Source: Escarpia spicata (Eukaryota > Annelida > Polychaeta > Sabellida > Siboglinidae). From it: 64,000 nucleotides of DNA. The DNA is taken from the NCBI GenBank assembly GCA_963995525.1, contig OZ023205.1:52639687-52703686 (forward strand). The letters run 5' to 3'. The notes below the pieces were generated by a model, which saw nothing but the letters and a program-made list of their open reading frames with translations, searched no databases and had not been told where the DNA came from. The position numbers were made by a program, and so were the translations under genes. Positions 39,901 to 47,153 of this stretch are shown piece after piece. Each line of letters opens with the position of its first letter. Within the stretch, counting starts at the first letter, position 1.

Positions 39901-42900
39901 GCAATACTATTTAGTATATCATACGTAGCGTTTGAGATGCATTGATTGATGGGGTAGGCCTACCATTTGCTGCGTCATATGTAGGGCTTAGTGTTGCAAA
40001 TGCGGCGATCTTTGGAATACTACTTGCTACGTGATACATACAATTCGAAGAGCGTTGGTAACTGAAACACGTCTGACGTATTGTCTTATATCAACTGAAT
40101 CCGTTGTTATGCGTGTTTTAAAATAATAAATACAATTCCTATTTGTACATTTACACTGTCCGCTATAAGAATTACCTGGACAGTCTGCTATTAAGGTTGA
40201 TGCCCAAATAACTACATAGATGAATCAACAACTTTAAATCCCTTGCAACCTATTGTCAACTTTCACGTATGCAATGTATGTTTTTGAAATAGCATTATAT
40301 ATGAAGCATGTCATGCATTTACAAGTATACCTATCTCTACAGTTCTATCCTTTTTCATTTCAGATTTACGACGGTGACAATCTGCATTTACCCAACACAT
40401 TCTACGTTCACGGTCGTAAAAGGACGATAGAATTGCAAGCTAGGCATGTACATTTTATGGTTAAGAAGACTAGGAATTGTAGTAATTTATGTGAAGATGT
40501 ACACTTTGTACAATTTAGGCTTGCGTTTCTGTTCGTATCTCAGTTTGTGACGTTTTGTCCATTCAACTGATTATTCGAAGTCCCTGTAGTTTTGCTATAC
40601 GCAGACATGAATTCTCCGTCGATTAGTTCCGAGGATGTTTCTGCATTCAGTGGCGACGCCTAGCGAATGTAACTTCGGTAAAAAATTACACACGCGGTAA
40701 TGCATTATTATTTTGATGACATGGTAGATTTGAGTAACATGCCTACCATTCCACGGTGTTTCCAATTAAGTGATAGCTCTGGACGTGGTATTGTGTAGCA
40801 GCTTCTCTGTGATGGCTGAATGCTAATGTTGAAGTCATTTTGTGTTTACAGTTCAGCCGAACAGAAACACGAATGGGTGAAGGTACGTCGATTTGAATTG
40901 GCGTTTACAGTAGCGGCACTTCCACAGTCACTCATAATGTATTGGAATCACACTAGACACAGCGACAACTCATTATTAAAATCAAAATTAATATGTTCAC
41001 CATGTCTAATGTCAAAAGCATACATTCATGCACCCGTTCACAAACACTGCACATACGTACACATACGTACACACATGTACACACATGTACACACATGTAC
41101 ACACACGTACAAGTGCATGAAGCAATCTTTCAAATATTATTCATAGTATATACTCAAATACCTAACAGTGACCAGTGAACAATGTTTCAAATTGTTTTGA
41201 CAACATTCACACCTAATAATCAAGTACAAAATATAATATTTTGTATTCGGGTGGAAACGTGTGATTCTTTCTTTGTTGCAGAGGATCCGACAAGTCATTG
41301 ACGAATTCACGACACAAAAACTGTCAAAGTCGTTGACAATCAATTACGTCATATCTCCGGTATTTGGATTTTATTACTCCGTTTTCTCTACAATGAATTG
41401 TTTTACTTCTAAACTTATCCAAGGCATTGGATTAGTAACCAAGAATATTTGTTTGTTTTAACAAAAGTATACATTATTTTATCATACCGATTACGCATAG
41501 GGGTATATTCCTTAAACCAGTCAGGTACACAATTCAAGATGAACTAAATAATTCCATACCAGAATATTCTTTTTTTTTCAGAGCGAACACGTTAGAGCGA
41601 ACACAAATAACGCTGCGGCTTCATGCAGTAATGTGTTTATATTCTGTGTTCCATTAGTTAAGGTGCAGTGTACGTTGGGTGTGAGAAAGCATTCATTTTC
41701 ACATACACCGCAGGACGATAAATGACTGCAACATATTATCTAATGAATTTGTTAGTGTTAACCGGGAGTACTTTAAAACTAAATTGACCGATATCTGGTG
41801 GAATTATACACATTGATTAACAAGTGTTGGACTCTTCGGAAATCGTATTTGAATCAATAGCTATTTTTTAATATCTTGTAGGCATGGAGTCCATTCTATT
41901 CTGGAATTGGAATTGACTTCCAATTCCGGAATTAGAATTGATTTTCAAAGTTATTTCGGGTTGGAATTGGAATTCATATTTTGTAAAATTTTGAATTGCA
42001 GTTTTGCAGCGGCAGACATGAGCCGATGAACTCGACTGATTCGAGTGACATTAAATGAAAAATATGTTTTCTTTGTCATCGTAACTGATTAAACATGATT
42101 TTGCCCACCTATTTTCAAGTACAAATAACACTGCGTTAACCCGAATTGGAATAGTTGTTTTCCGTATGATTTTTATGATGGAATTTGAATACTTTTTTTA
42201 ATTGACTAGGATTGGAATTCACAAAACGGAAATGACCTGATGACATCTCATGTTAAAGAAAGACTGTTATTTTAGGACGACATCGGCAAAGTGAAGCCGG
42301 AGAAGGCGACGACGTCAGGCGTGACGGCGTGTCCGGCGTGCGGGGTCCAGTTTAAGGGAACCAAGAGGAAGCATCATTGCAAGGCATGCGGCCAGGTGGG
42401 GGCCGACCACTATTGTCGATAACTCATTAATTAATTATTTGTGTGCTTCGTTGCGTAGCTATGCAACACGTTTATGAAGATTTGCCAATTATATGGTCGT
42501 GTTACTCAGTTTATGGATAATTCAATGCAGTCAAATGTGTCTTCAGCAAATTTTACAGGTGGTTAGAAAAACATAAAAGAACTTGAATAATGTATTGTTT
42601 TGTATACTATTTTGTGATTGCGAAATATATCAAAAGAATGCTGCTGCAATATCTACCTAAATAATATATACGACCAGTATATTCCTATCAAAATCTTTCG
42701 TTTGCAAGCCAATAGTGCGAGGTGCGGACCATGGTCAATCGTGCTGCTTTTTTACATTAACACATTTTATTTATTTTAATTACATACATATATGTAGTTA
42801 AGGTTCAGTATCATCGCTAGCGGGCGATTTACCTTCGTCGAGACTCTCGTGTCATCCGTCTAATATGTACATTCCGTTCCAGGTTGTGTGCGCCAAGTGT

Positions 42901-45411
42901 TGCACGCAGAAGGTCCGTCTCGAGTTCGCCGACTTTCGGATGTGTAAGGCCTGTGACGAGTGTTACGTCATCATTCGCCAGAGGGAGTTGCGGCTGGGCG
43001 GCGATTCGTGGGTGACGAGTCCGGTAAGTGAGATGGTCTAGGTGTCACTCGCTCGAAGGAACAATGTTAGCACATACTCACCTATTGTGATGTTATGCAT
43101 TGTCTACCGTGCCCGCGAGATAGAGTGTCTTGTTAAACATAACGGCCGGGTTTCATTGCATCTGCGACGGACTTCCGGCCATTAGCAACTTTCTATGCTA
43201 CTTCCAAAATACACACGACCTCAACATATTGAGAATACGTGCATTTGATTAACAAAATATAAATTATTTAACTTATTCTTCCTTTTCCCACTGCTTCCTT
43301 GTGGGATGGGATTCATGTCACTTGTTCTGCTTTGCTTGTTAATGCACGCCATCTCTTTCTGTCCTCCGCAATGATAGCCACTCCTCGCTGTTCACACCTG
43401 CCCTCCAAAGGTTCCGTTTCACGCTGTTATTCCATATCAGCTTTGGTCTTCCTCGTCGTCTCTTGCTGCCCTCTCTAGCTTTCCGTACACTTTTTGACAG
43501 TCTGTCTTCGCTCATTCTTTACACATGTCCTGCCCAACTATGTAACTTATATATATAGTGAAATATGTACGCTTTGTATTCCTAAACTCTGGTGTAATAT
43601 AATGTCTGGGTGTTTTTCTCAAACGTGTCCAAACTGTTGAAACTGACAACAAGCTGATAGTCAGTCAAACAGTACTGTGGAAAAGAATGTATTTTACGCG
43701 ATGACGAACGGAGTATGGCAGGCTTGGGATAACATTATTGAGTTAATCATCACTGTATAACTTCGTTGTTGTTTAGGTTGAGGCCGACGAGCCGGGCGTG
43801 ATGTCGGGGTATCTGCTGCTGAGCGCCGACAAGGGGCGCTCATGGAACAAGCGTTGGATGGTGGTGCACAGCAGTGCCATGTTGTACTGCTTCAAGACCA
43901 ACAAGGTGCGAGTTGTTATGTCATATGTATCAATTATCCATCCTGAATTCATGTATTTGTATGTGTCATGTCATACTCAATTCGGGAACTAACAAGCCTA
44001 CCTATATTTCATTACAACAAATCTTGCTGGCGCGTTTGTGCAAATGTGTTCTTTAATTTTTTTGTGAAGTCGTTGAAGATAAAACGATAGTTTTAACCTG
44101 GACCGGTTAGAAATCAGCGAGGAAATGGCAAAGGTCGCTTAGCCCCTTAGTATACTAGAATACAATGCTATGTTATGTATTTTTATACGCCATAACACAA
44201 AGCAATGTACACGTTCGCGTGTATTCCGATTTAATGATCAAGACCATACAACAAATCAACGTGGCAAAGATAAACAATTTCGTCTCCTGGTCTTCGTTGA
44301 ATGAAAAATCAATCAATTATTGCCAGGTCTCCTGTCTTGTGCCTTCTAAACAAAATGTATATTTCTCTGAAGGACAGCCCCTGTTAACATATCTGTGCAG
44401 CATCGTTTGCGTATGCTAAACGGTCAGCGTATGTCATTGGTTTTGTTAAAAAAACACATGACGATAACTTCATTGAACAAAATTGGTTTCTGTGCGCAGG
44501 ACAAGTCACCATTTACATCACTTCCGATCAGACGGTTCACAGTGAGTGCGACGCGGAAGGATGACCCGATTCACAAGAACAACAGCTTTAAACTTCACAA
44601 CATGAAGAAGGTCTATTACTTCCAGGCACCGGACACAAACTCAACGTTAAGGTGGGTACTGAACCTGGGTTAAGATGTGACACTCAAACATACGGAAATA
44701 TTTTACAGTTTGCTAATGGGAATAAATATTTATTATGGATTTTCTCAACATACATGTTCAATGTATAATTCACGCATATTTCGTTGTGACGATACCAATA
44801 GCTACGTGCGAATTTCGAAAACAAATAAACAAGGTTTGCATGGACCGGTGTATTGCAGCGATCGCACAACCGAACACGTAGAATTTATGCATAATGTTAG
44901 AATATGTATTCTTAAATTAGTATGAAATGACTTGAACATAACAGAGTTGTTTGGTAGACATTTATGTTGCTGAGTCTGCAGAATACCTAACGTAAATGAT
45001 TCCTCCGCACAACTATGAGGTTTGGCTTTGACTGTTCGACTGTATTGTTCGGACGCTTTCATAAGGTTAATGCATGATCACCAGGTGGCGACACTATAAG
45101 CTGTCACGTGTTTCGAGCAAATACGGGGTTTCTACAGTCCTTTTGCTCTATCAGTAGGATTAGTCATTACCATGATGTGTCGTTATATTTTTTGTTATTA
45201 GACATGATTTAACCAGATTTGTCAGAAGATAATTGGTTCCATTCATTCATTTGTCGCGATATTCAAGGAGGTCTTTGACGAAGTTATCACGTATTGTACT
45301 GGTCAGTTAAATTAAACAAATTGACAATGATCAATACATTATCTAATTCTAAATGTTCTCTGTTTCAGTTGGCTCAAAGTTCTGGGTGACCGTCTGTCCG
45401 TTTCGGAATAA
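24933..45411 (+). CDS. FGD-like RhoGEF (DH-PH-FYVE-PH), 21 coding exons, whole gene span
   Basis: By family, FGD proteins are guanine nucleotide exchange factors for Cdc42-type Rho GTPases that link membrane lipids to actin and filopodia. The joined exons give 3669 nt with consistent phases, or 1222 residues. Residues 1-680 are low-complexity and disordered, with a Pro-rich tract (about 171-209) and four Tyr-Glu-Asn motifs. The DH domain is about 685-887 (starts SERTYVDHLHFL), PH1 about 905-1020 (ends with EWVK), the FYVE finger about 1047-1105 (KRKHHCKACG and all eight Cys ligands) and PH2 about 1123-1217. The start ATG at 24933 has a good GGCATGG context and an in-frame stop (TGA) upstream. 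The length lies between vertebrate FGD1 and FGD5/6, and I cannot assign a specific paralogue, so no symbol is given. The DH signature is altered (see findings). Individual exons are listed below. Confidence 0.9.
25057..25892. other. Intron 1 (phase 1) with GTAC/GTAT tetranucleotide repeat
   Basis: At 25484-25640 there is a (GTAC/GTAT)n tract, palindromic at the GTAC level, followed by a short GTCC/GGCC-rich segment (25645-25675). A pyrimidine-rich tract and CAG end it at 25892. Confidence 0.75.
25893..26818 (+). CDS. FGD-like coding exon 2 (disordered, Pro-rich, two YENV motifs)
   Basis: The largest exon, 926 nt, residues 42-350. It starts after CCCCCGCAG and ends at AAG|GTGGGT, phase 0. It encodes an acidic Ser/Asp-rich segment, a Pro-rich tract with PPFPPPSP and PPPPLLPPSPPPPF (candidate SH3 or EVH1 ligands), and then SYENVD (Tyr 304) and TYENVD (Tyr 339). 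Its GC content is much higher than that of the surrounding introns. The 36 codons after 26818 in the open frame are intron read-through. Confidence 0.9.
27210..27377. mobile_element. MITE with pogo/Tc1-mariner-like ends, in intron 2
   Basis: The left end CGGTGGAACCTCG and the right end CGAGATTCCACCG are inverted repeats (12 of 13 positions) flanked by TA on both sides (27208-27209 and 27378-27379). The GTGGAACCTCG terminal motif and TA duplication are typical of pogo/Tigger-like Tc1-mariner elements. At 168 bp it is non-autonomous. Confidence 0.75.
27446..27673 (+). CDS. FGD-like coding exon 3
   Basis: 228 nt (76 codons, residues 351-426) between TTCTACAG and AAG|GTGGGT, phase 0 at both ends. 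It is Ser/Asp-rich and predicted disordered, with no domain. The exon could be skipped without a frameshift. Confidence 0.85.
27840..27981. repeat. Foldback hairpin (68-bp arms, 6-bp loop) in intron 3
   Basis: The arms 27840-27907 and 27914-27981 are inverted copies. The inner 38 positions match at 34 sites (for example ACAAATTCACCAT facing ATGGTGAATTTGT), and the outer 30 match at 19. Weaker symmetry appears to continue out to about 27768 and 28050. As RNA this would form a long stem. It could be a foldback MITE, and a small-RNA precursor is possible but unproven. Confidence 0.85.
28599..28783 (+). CDS. FGD-like coding exon 4 (two more YEN motifs)
   Basis: 185 nt, residues 427-488, from GTGCTCCAG to AG|GTTCGT, leaving phase 2. 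It encodes SYENVE (Tyr 442) and AYENAN (Tyr 463) in a basic, disordered context (PPRRQSDIVRSKRSP). The donor GTTCGT is unusual at the third and fourth intron positions, but the phase joins exactly with the next exon. Confidence 0.8.
28855..28970. repeat. Dispersed GCACCC-rich repeat, copy 2 (fragment)
   Basis: GGCCCCCAAATAACTTCCA followed by ATGCACCC, then CCTGCACGCCCTCAGC, resembles the units at 18415-18725 and the copy at 35570-35750. A fragment only, in intron 4. Confidence 0.5.
29443..29702 (+). mobile_element. tRNA-derived SINE with a conserved central domain
   Basis: An A-box-like TAGTCGCGCGG (29450-29460) and a perfect B box GGTTCGATTCC (29493-29503), within a GGTGG/CCACC T-arm, form a tRNA-like promoter. 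The acceptor stem does not pair, so it is not a tRNA gene. Downstream, TTTTTCGGAAGAGACACTAA and then GGGGAAGTAAAATATCCC resemble the central domain shared by SINEs of many marine invertebrates (the Nin-DC type). Located in intron 4. Confidence 0.6.
29792..30365 (+). CDS. FGD-like coding exon 5
   Basis: 574 nt, residues 488-679, from GTGTTGCAG to GGG|GTAAGT (strong donor), phase 0 out. It is Ser/Pro/Thr-rich, then strongly basic (KPVRKRDSGRRNR) and then strongly acidic (EEEEDNE and a D/S-rich run), immediately before the DH domain. Disordered linker. The long open frame beyond 30365 is intron. Confidence 0.88.
30480..30960 (-). pseudogene. Antisense RTE-like LINE scrap in intron 5
   Basis: The complement reads NGQDMFREWMKKRRQK (around 30725-30760), similar in order to the GHVERMxEER region of RTE-like elements. 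The remaining sequence shows the typical pyrimidine bias of an antisense LINE tail. No catalytic region is present. Similar pyrimidine-rich sequence extends weakly to about 31440. Confidence 0.45.
30961..32520. other. Intron 5, no recognised feature
   Basis: Apart from weak antisense LINE-like segments up to about 31440, I see nothing supportable here. Confidence 0.4.
32521..32850. repeat. Imperfect TG/TGCG repeat
   Basis: GTGTGT and GTGCGTGC runs alternate with unique bases over about 330 bp in intron 5. Shadow His-Thr and Cys-Val ORFs arise from it. Confidence 0.85.
32891..32999. mobile_element. Short ACTT/AAGT-rich inverted repeat element, copy 1
   Basis: It begins GTACTTCGTTACAAGTAAAA and ends AAGTAACGAAGTACTTGTAC followed by TTCGTTACCGGCTCTG. 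The TACTTCGTTAC motif occurs in both orientations. The same right end and the same opening segment occur near 63665-63722, so both belong to one dispersed family. Confidence 0.6.
33000..34790. other. Intron 5, AT-rich, no recognised feature
   Basis: Includes very AT-rich stretches (33600-33920). No exon, RNA gene or repeat family could be supported. Confidence 0.4.
34790..35010. repeat. (GGGA)n tetranucleotide tract
   Basis: GGGAGGGA runs at 34861-34930 and 34945-34985, with GAGA-rich edges, about 170 bp upstream of coding exon 6. The purine-only strand is the coding strand. Confidence 0.9.
35176..35289 (+). CDS. FGD-like coding exon 6 (start of the DH domain)
   Basis: 114 nt (38 codons, residues 680-717) between GTCACCAG and CGG|GTAGGC. 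The sequence ADLLVSERTYVDHLHFL is the first conserved block of Dbl-homology domains, where the Glu after Ser normally contacts the switch I region of the GTPase. Phase 0 at both ends. Confidence 0.92.
35570..35750. repeat. Dispersed GCACCC-rich repeat, copy 3
   Basis: GGGGCTCCCCAAGATC, ATGCACTCCACGTGAGGCTT, and GGGGCTAAACTTATCTCCAG follow the same order as in copy 1 (18415-18725). Located in intron 6. Confidence 0.55.
35883..36037 (+). CDS. FGD-like coding exon 7 (DH domain)
   Basis: 155 nt, residues 718-769, from CATTCGCCAG to TG|GTGAGG, phase 2 out. LPPATIEQLFPSIDTIFTFH is the typical second DH block (the I..LF..I..I...H pattern) that packs in the helical bundle. Confidence 0.92.
36175..36258. 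repeat. 21-bp tandem repeat, 4 copies
   Basis: Units of ATCGTGAGGTAATAATACTA plus one base, with few substitutions, in intron 7. Confidence 0.85.
36620..36776 (+). CDS. FGD-like coding exon 8 (DH domain)
   Basis: 157 nt, residues 769-821, from TGTGACAG to GAG|GTTCGT. DLLSFLVIYQRYVDNIKKSI fits the third helical segment (the FL..Y..Y..N pattern) of FGD DH domains. The first base completes a Trp codon with exon 7. Donor GTTCGT, as in exon 4. Confidence 0.9.
36954..37072. repeat. (AT)n tract and a 47-bp direct duplication
   Basis: A pure AT run (36954-36980) is followed by two tandem copies of a unit of about 47 bp starting GTTTGAG(T/G)TCACTAAAACA. Intron 8. Confidence 0.8.
37305..37392 (+). 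CDS. FGD-like coding exon 9 (altered DH signature)
   Basis: 88 nt, residues 822-851, from TACATTCCAG to AGAG|GTACGC, phase 1 out. It encodes CRRLPVKQHMLDIAQRVSTY and then RDFLR. In most DH domains the equivalent is a L-L-x-P-x-Q-R-I-x-R-Y pattern. Here the Gln-Arg pair is kept, the Pro is Ala and the second Arg is Thr. Confidence 0.85.
37596..37646 (+). CDS. FGD-like coding exon 10 (micro-exon)
   Basis: 51 nt, residues 851-868, from GATTGCAG to AAAG|GTAGTT, phase 1 at both ends. It encodes DYDSNLSNDAEEKPDIK, the acidic connection before the last DH helix. Being a multiple of 3 in length, it could be skipped in frame. Confidence 0.85.
37960..38215. repeat. (GTGTGC)n and (GCGTGCGTG)n array in intron 10
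   Basis: A hexanucleotide block (GTGTGC, 37965-38068) gives way to a 9-bp block (GTGGCGTGC, 38087-38193). Shadow ORFs on both strands are artefacts. Confidence 0.95.
38324..38382 (+). CDS. FGD-like coding exon 11 (end of DH)
   Basis: 59 nt, residues 868-887, from GATTGCAG to GAG|GTAAAG, phase 0 out. EALDSITRTAYELERTLGQE is the last long helix of the DH domain leading into the DH-PH linker. Confidence 0.88.
39032..39178 (+). CDS. FGD-like coding exon 12 (start of PH1)
   Basis: 147 nt (49 codons, residues 888-936), from GGTTTCAG to TTG|GTTAGT. GELIKEGKIKAISSQTNKKA then DRYMLL matches the first two strands of the PH domain that follows the DH domain in FGD proteins (LIKEGxI...DRYxxLF). Confidence 0.92.
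39617..39703 (+). CDS. FGD-like coding exon 13 (PH1)
   Basis: 87 nt (29 codons, residues 937-965), from ATACACAG to CAG|GTTGGA. AALLICTTAGMGGKHKLKY followed by VDVDGMQ fits the LF-ND-LLL-C...KF/KLK...D-x-x-G/D pattern of strands 3 to 5. The usual FND after strand 3 is LNA here. Confidence 0.88.
40364..40443 (+). CDS. FGD-like coding exon 14 (PH1), GC donor
   Basis: 80 nt, residues 966-992, from CATTTCAG to AG|GCATGT. It encodes GDNLHLPNTFYVHGRKRTIE then LQA, a clear match to the FGD PH1 F-strand region (P-x-TFYVxGxxRxLELQA). The only splice that keeps frame and homology into the next exon uses a GC donor at 40444 (phase 2). Confidence 0.87.
40852..40882 (+). CDS. FGD-like coding exon 15 (31-nt micro-exon)
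   Basis: From TGTTTACAG to AAG|GTACGT (strong donor), phase 2 in and 0 out. It encodes SSAEQKHEWVK, the start of the C-terminal PH helix with the invariant Trp. At 31 nt it is among the shortest exons in the gene. Confidence 0.87.
41282..41359 (+). CDS. FGD-like coding exon 16 (end of PH1)
   Basis: From TTGTTGCAG, 78 nt if the donor is CCG|GTATTT at 41360 (phase 0). It encodes RIRQVIDEFTTQKLSK, the rest of the PH1 helix, and a short linker. The donor is weak and is the least certain splice site in the model. No other GT nearby keeps phase with exon 17. Confidence 0.7.
41896..42225. repeat. GGAATT-rich inverted element in intron 16
   Basis: GGAATTGGAATTGACTTCC and similar GGAATTGG/CCAATTCC motifs cluster at 41900-41985 and recur at 42140-42220, making a region of about 330 bp with repeated subterminal-like motifs. 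A MITE is possible, but clean ends could not be defined. Confidence 0.4.
42276..42395 (+). CDS. FGD-like coding exon 17 (first half of the FYVE finger)
   Basis: 120 nt (40 codons, residues 1029-1068), from TATTTTAG to CAG|GTGGGG. TACPACGVQFKGTKRKHHCK then ACGQ gives zinc ligands 1-4 and the basic KRKHHCK patch that contacts phosphatidylinositol 3-phosphate in FYVE domains. The classical WxxD motif before the first Cys is absent (SGVTACPAC), as is usual in FGD proteins. Confidence 0.95.
42883..43023 (+). CDS. FGD-like coding exon 18 (second half of the FYVE finger)
   Basis: 141 nt (47 codons, residues 1069-1115), from GTTCCAG to CCG|GTAAGT. VVCAKCCTQKVRLEF then RMCKACDECY supplies zinc ligands 5-8. 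The RVC motif of the family is RMC here. Confidence 0.95.
43290..43545 (-). pseudogene. Antisense RTE-like LINE 3' scrap in intron 18
   Basis: The complement reads AEDRKRWRA (near 43350) and, further upstream in another frame, VYGKLERAARDDEE, in the order expected of the tail of RTE-like ORF2 (the GRRxxGRPxxRW region, then W...AxDRxRWR). The ends are truncated and the frame is broken. Confidence 0.55.
43777..43905 (+). CDS. FGD-like coding exon 19 (start of PH2)
   Basis: 129 nt (43 codons, residues 1116-1158), from TTGTTTAG to AAG|GTGCGA. MSGYLLLSADKGRSWNKRWM then VVHSSAMLYCF is a classical PH start (SGYLxx...W..RWxVV....L.Y). Confidence 0.94.
44500..44651 (+). CDS. FGD-like coding exon 20 (PH2)
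   Basis: 152 nt, residues 1159-1209, from TGTGCGCAG to TTAAG|GTGGGT, phase 2 out. It encodes the middle PH strands (LPIRRFTVSATRKDDPIHKN, then FKLHNMKKVYYFQA), matching the F-x-L...YxFxA pattern. Confidence 0.93.
45369..45411 (+). CDS. FGD-like coding exon 21 (last, with stop)
   Basis: From CTGTTTCAG. The first T completes a Ser codon, then WLKVLGDRLSVSE and stop TAA at 45409-45411. It holds the invariant Trp of the PH2 C-terminal helix and ends shortly after it. The phase fits exon 20 exactly and the summed length is a multiple of three, which supports the model. Confidence 0.88.
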
Positions 45412-45412
45412 A
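45407..45412 (+). promoter_or_regulatory. AATAAA hexamer overlapping the stop codon
   Basis: The polyadenylation hexamer AATAAA spans the last codon and the TAA stop. If used, cleavage 10-30 bases later would leave a very short 3' UTR. No clear second AATAAA was noticed in the next few hundred bases, but variant signals could be used. Confidence 0.35.
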
Positions 45413-45587
45413 ATTACACCTGGCGGAAGGACACATACACGGATATTTACTGAAGTGAAAACAGCACGGGCCACGCCTCTTTATACGCTTTCGAGATGGC
45501 GAAATATATACAGGATAATTGCTACTCAGCTCATGCACAACTCACACACAAGTACAATTACCGATATACACCCGTGTATGTTAATGT

Positions 45588-45922
45588 AGGTCATACATAC
45601 GTCAAGAACACAGCACATGTAAACATGAAGTATTAACCTTGGTCACACATATGTTAATAACACAACAAATGTAACCTGTCAGGAGTTAGCCTAAGCAATA
45701 TATATATATGTATATGTTAATAACACGATTCACGTACACTATCTGGTGTTACCATAAACTCTACATACTGTGAAGAACACAACTCTCGATAAACTATGCG
45801 GTATTGACCGAAAGAGTACACACATTACGAAGAACACAACACCAGTAACCTACTGCGGTGTTAACCTAAATTACACATACTATATAGAACAAAACACCGG
45901 TAAACTGCCACGTGTTAATCCT
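45588..45922. repeat. Degenerate tandem array of about 55 bp, 6 copies
   Basis: Units follow the order ACATACTGTGAAGAACACAA, a variable AAACTATGCGGT-like middle, then GTTAACCTAAA. They differ strongly (A/T changes and a TA expansion at 45700-45720). Probably an old minisatellite just 3' of the gene. Confidence 0.7.
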
Positions 45923-47153
45923 AAGCCGCTCGAAGCTCGTACATTCAATGTTTAGCAACACACGATCACTTTAATGTACTCTCCTCCTCTTATTAATAAC
46001 AATTACCGACTCATCAGTTGATTACAATACTTCATAGAATGCATTTAATGTCGCCATAATTGATATACAGCGATCATTGAAGCATGTACATAATTCGCTC
46101 TCCGATTCCGGTATCAGTTCAATCGGTTAAGAGCTTTTATTGTCTCTGTTCGTTTTCAATTTCGTAAATTGGATAGTTTAGCGGCATTTAGTTTCGCTCT
46201 TGTTATGGTACTTTGCTGCAGTGACACAGTGCAGTACTTATGATTATTCATGGCTATGTTCATGGAACGGTATACGACACAAAAGGAGTATATCTTGGGT
46301 AAAAGCGAAATCTCCATGGTTGCTGAAACTGATCGTCTTCTAAAGCCATGATACTATATTTGTCTTTTTCTTTATTACAATTATACTAATTGTACCTAGT
46401 CTCACCGCATGTAGATGTGTATCATTGTATATGTCACAGAACTTGTGTAACGCTCATTGTAACATTGTATAATAACAGAGAACACTTGTTATCACGTTAT
46501 GCAGGAGAAATAACTTCACTGTGTCAGTATAGGTCGATCGTTGACTACAGTTGTAATTATTAACTAGATCAATGTATAGCACGGTTTGTAAATATCGTTA
46601 TTTTCTATGAGACATATTGTCACTGCTTATGTAATAGAAAACTCTGACAACTGAGTCACTTGAGTCCGTGTTGTTTTTATGATATGAAAAGTATTTTGAT
46701 AAGAACGCTCTGATGAACAAAGGTCGCACCCAGGTTGCCACGTAATTCATTTATGCCGAACCGCGGCGGCGTTGAAGGTAAGTTCAGAAGCGCTACGTTC
46801 CCTGGCTGAACTGTATATCCCAACACCATTTCGAGTTCAATCCGAAGCAATCATTCAGCCACGTTACAAATACAATGCAAAGATTGTTCGTTCACGTACA
46901 CTCAACACTGTTTATAGCCAGATACTCATGTATACAGCTGCGTAAACTGAAACGAAATGGAACGAATGTCATTGCCCAAGCTTTGAAAAGACAGCAAGTC
47001 TCCAAACCAGAACATGTGTTCTTGCCGGAGCATCGTCATCGTAAAACCCACAATTAGTTGCCCCTCTCAGTCTAGCAAGTTCTAAGCGAGATTACCGAGG
47101 ACACCAGACTCAGTTTGGGCTAATCTCGTAAACGCCATGACACCAATGGCACT
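45923..47153. other. Non-coding, no recognised feature
   Basis: AT-rich sequence with no supportable ORF. A sequence at 47064-47100 precedes the satellite. Confidence 0.45.

Noticed and set aside
40443..40452. GT donor at 40448 for exon 14 instead of GC
   Set aside because: It would place the next exon out of frame and destroy the match SSAEQKHEWVK.
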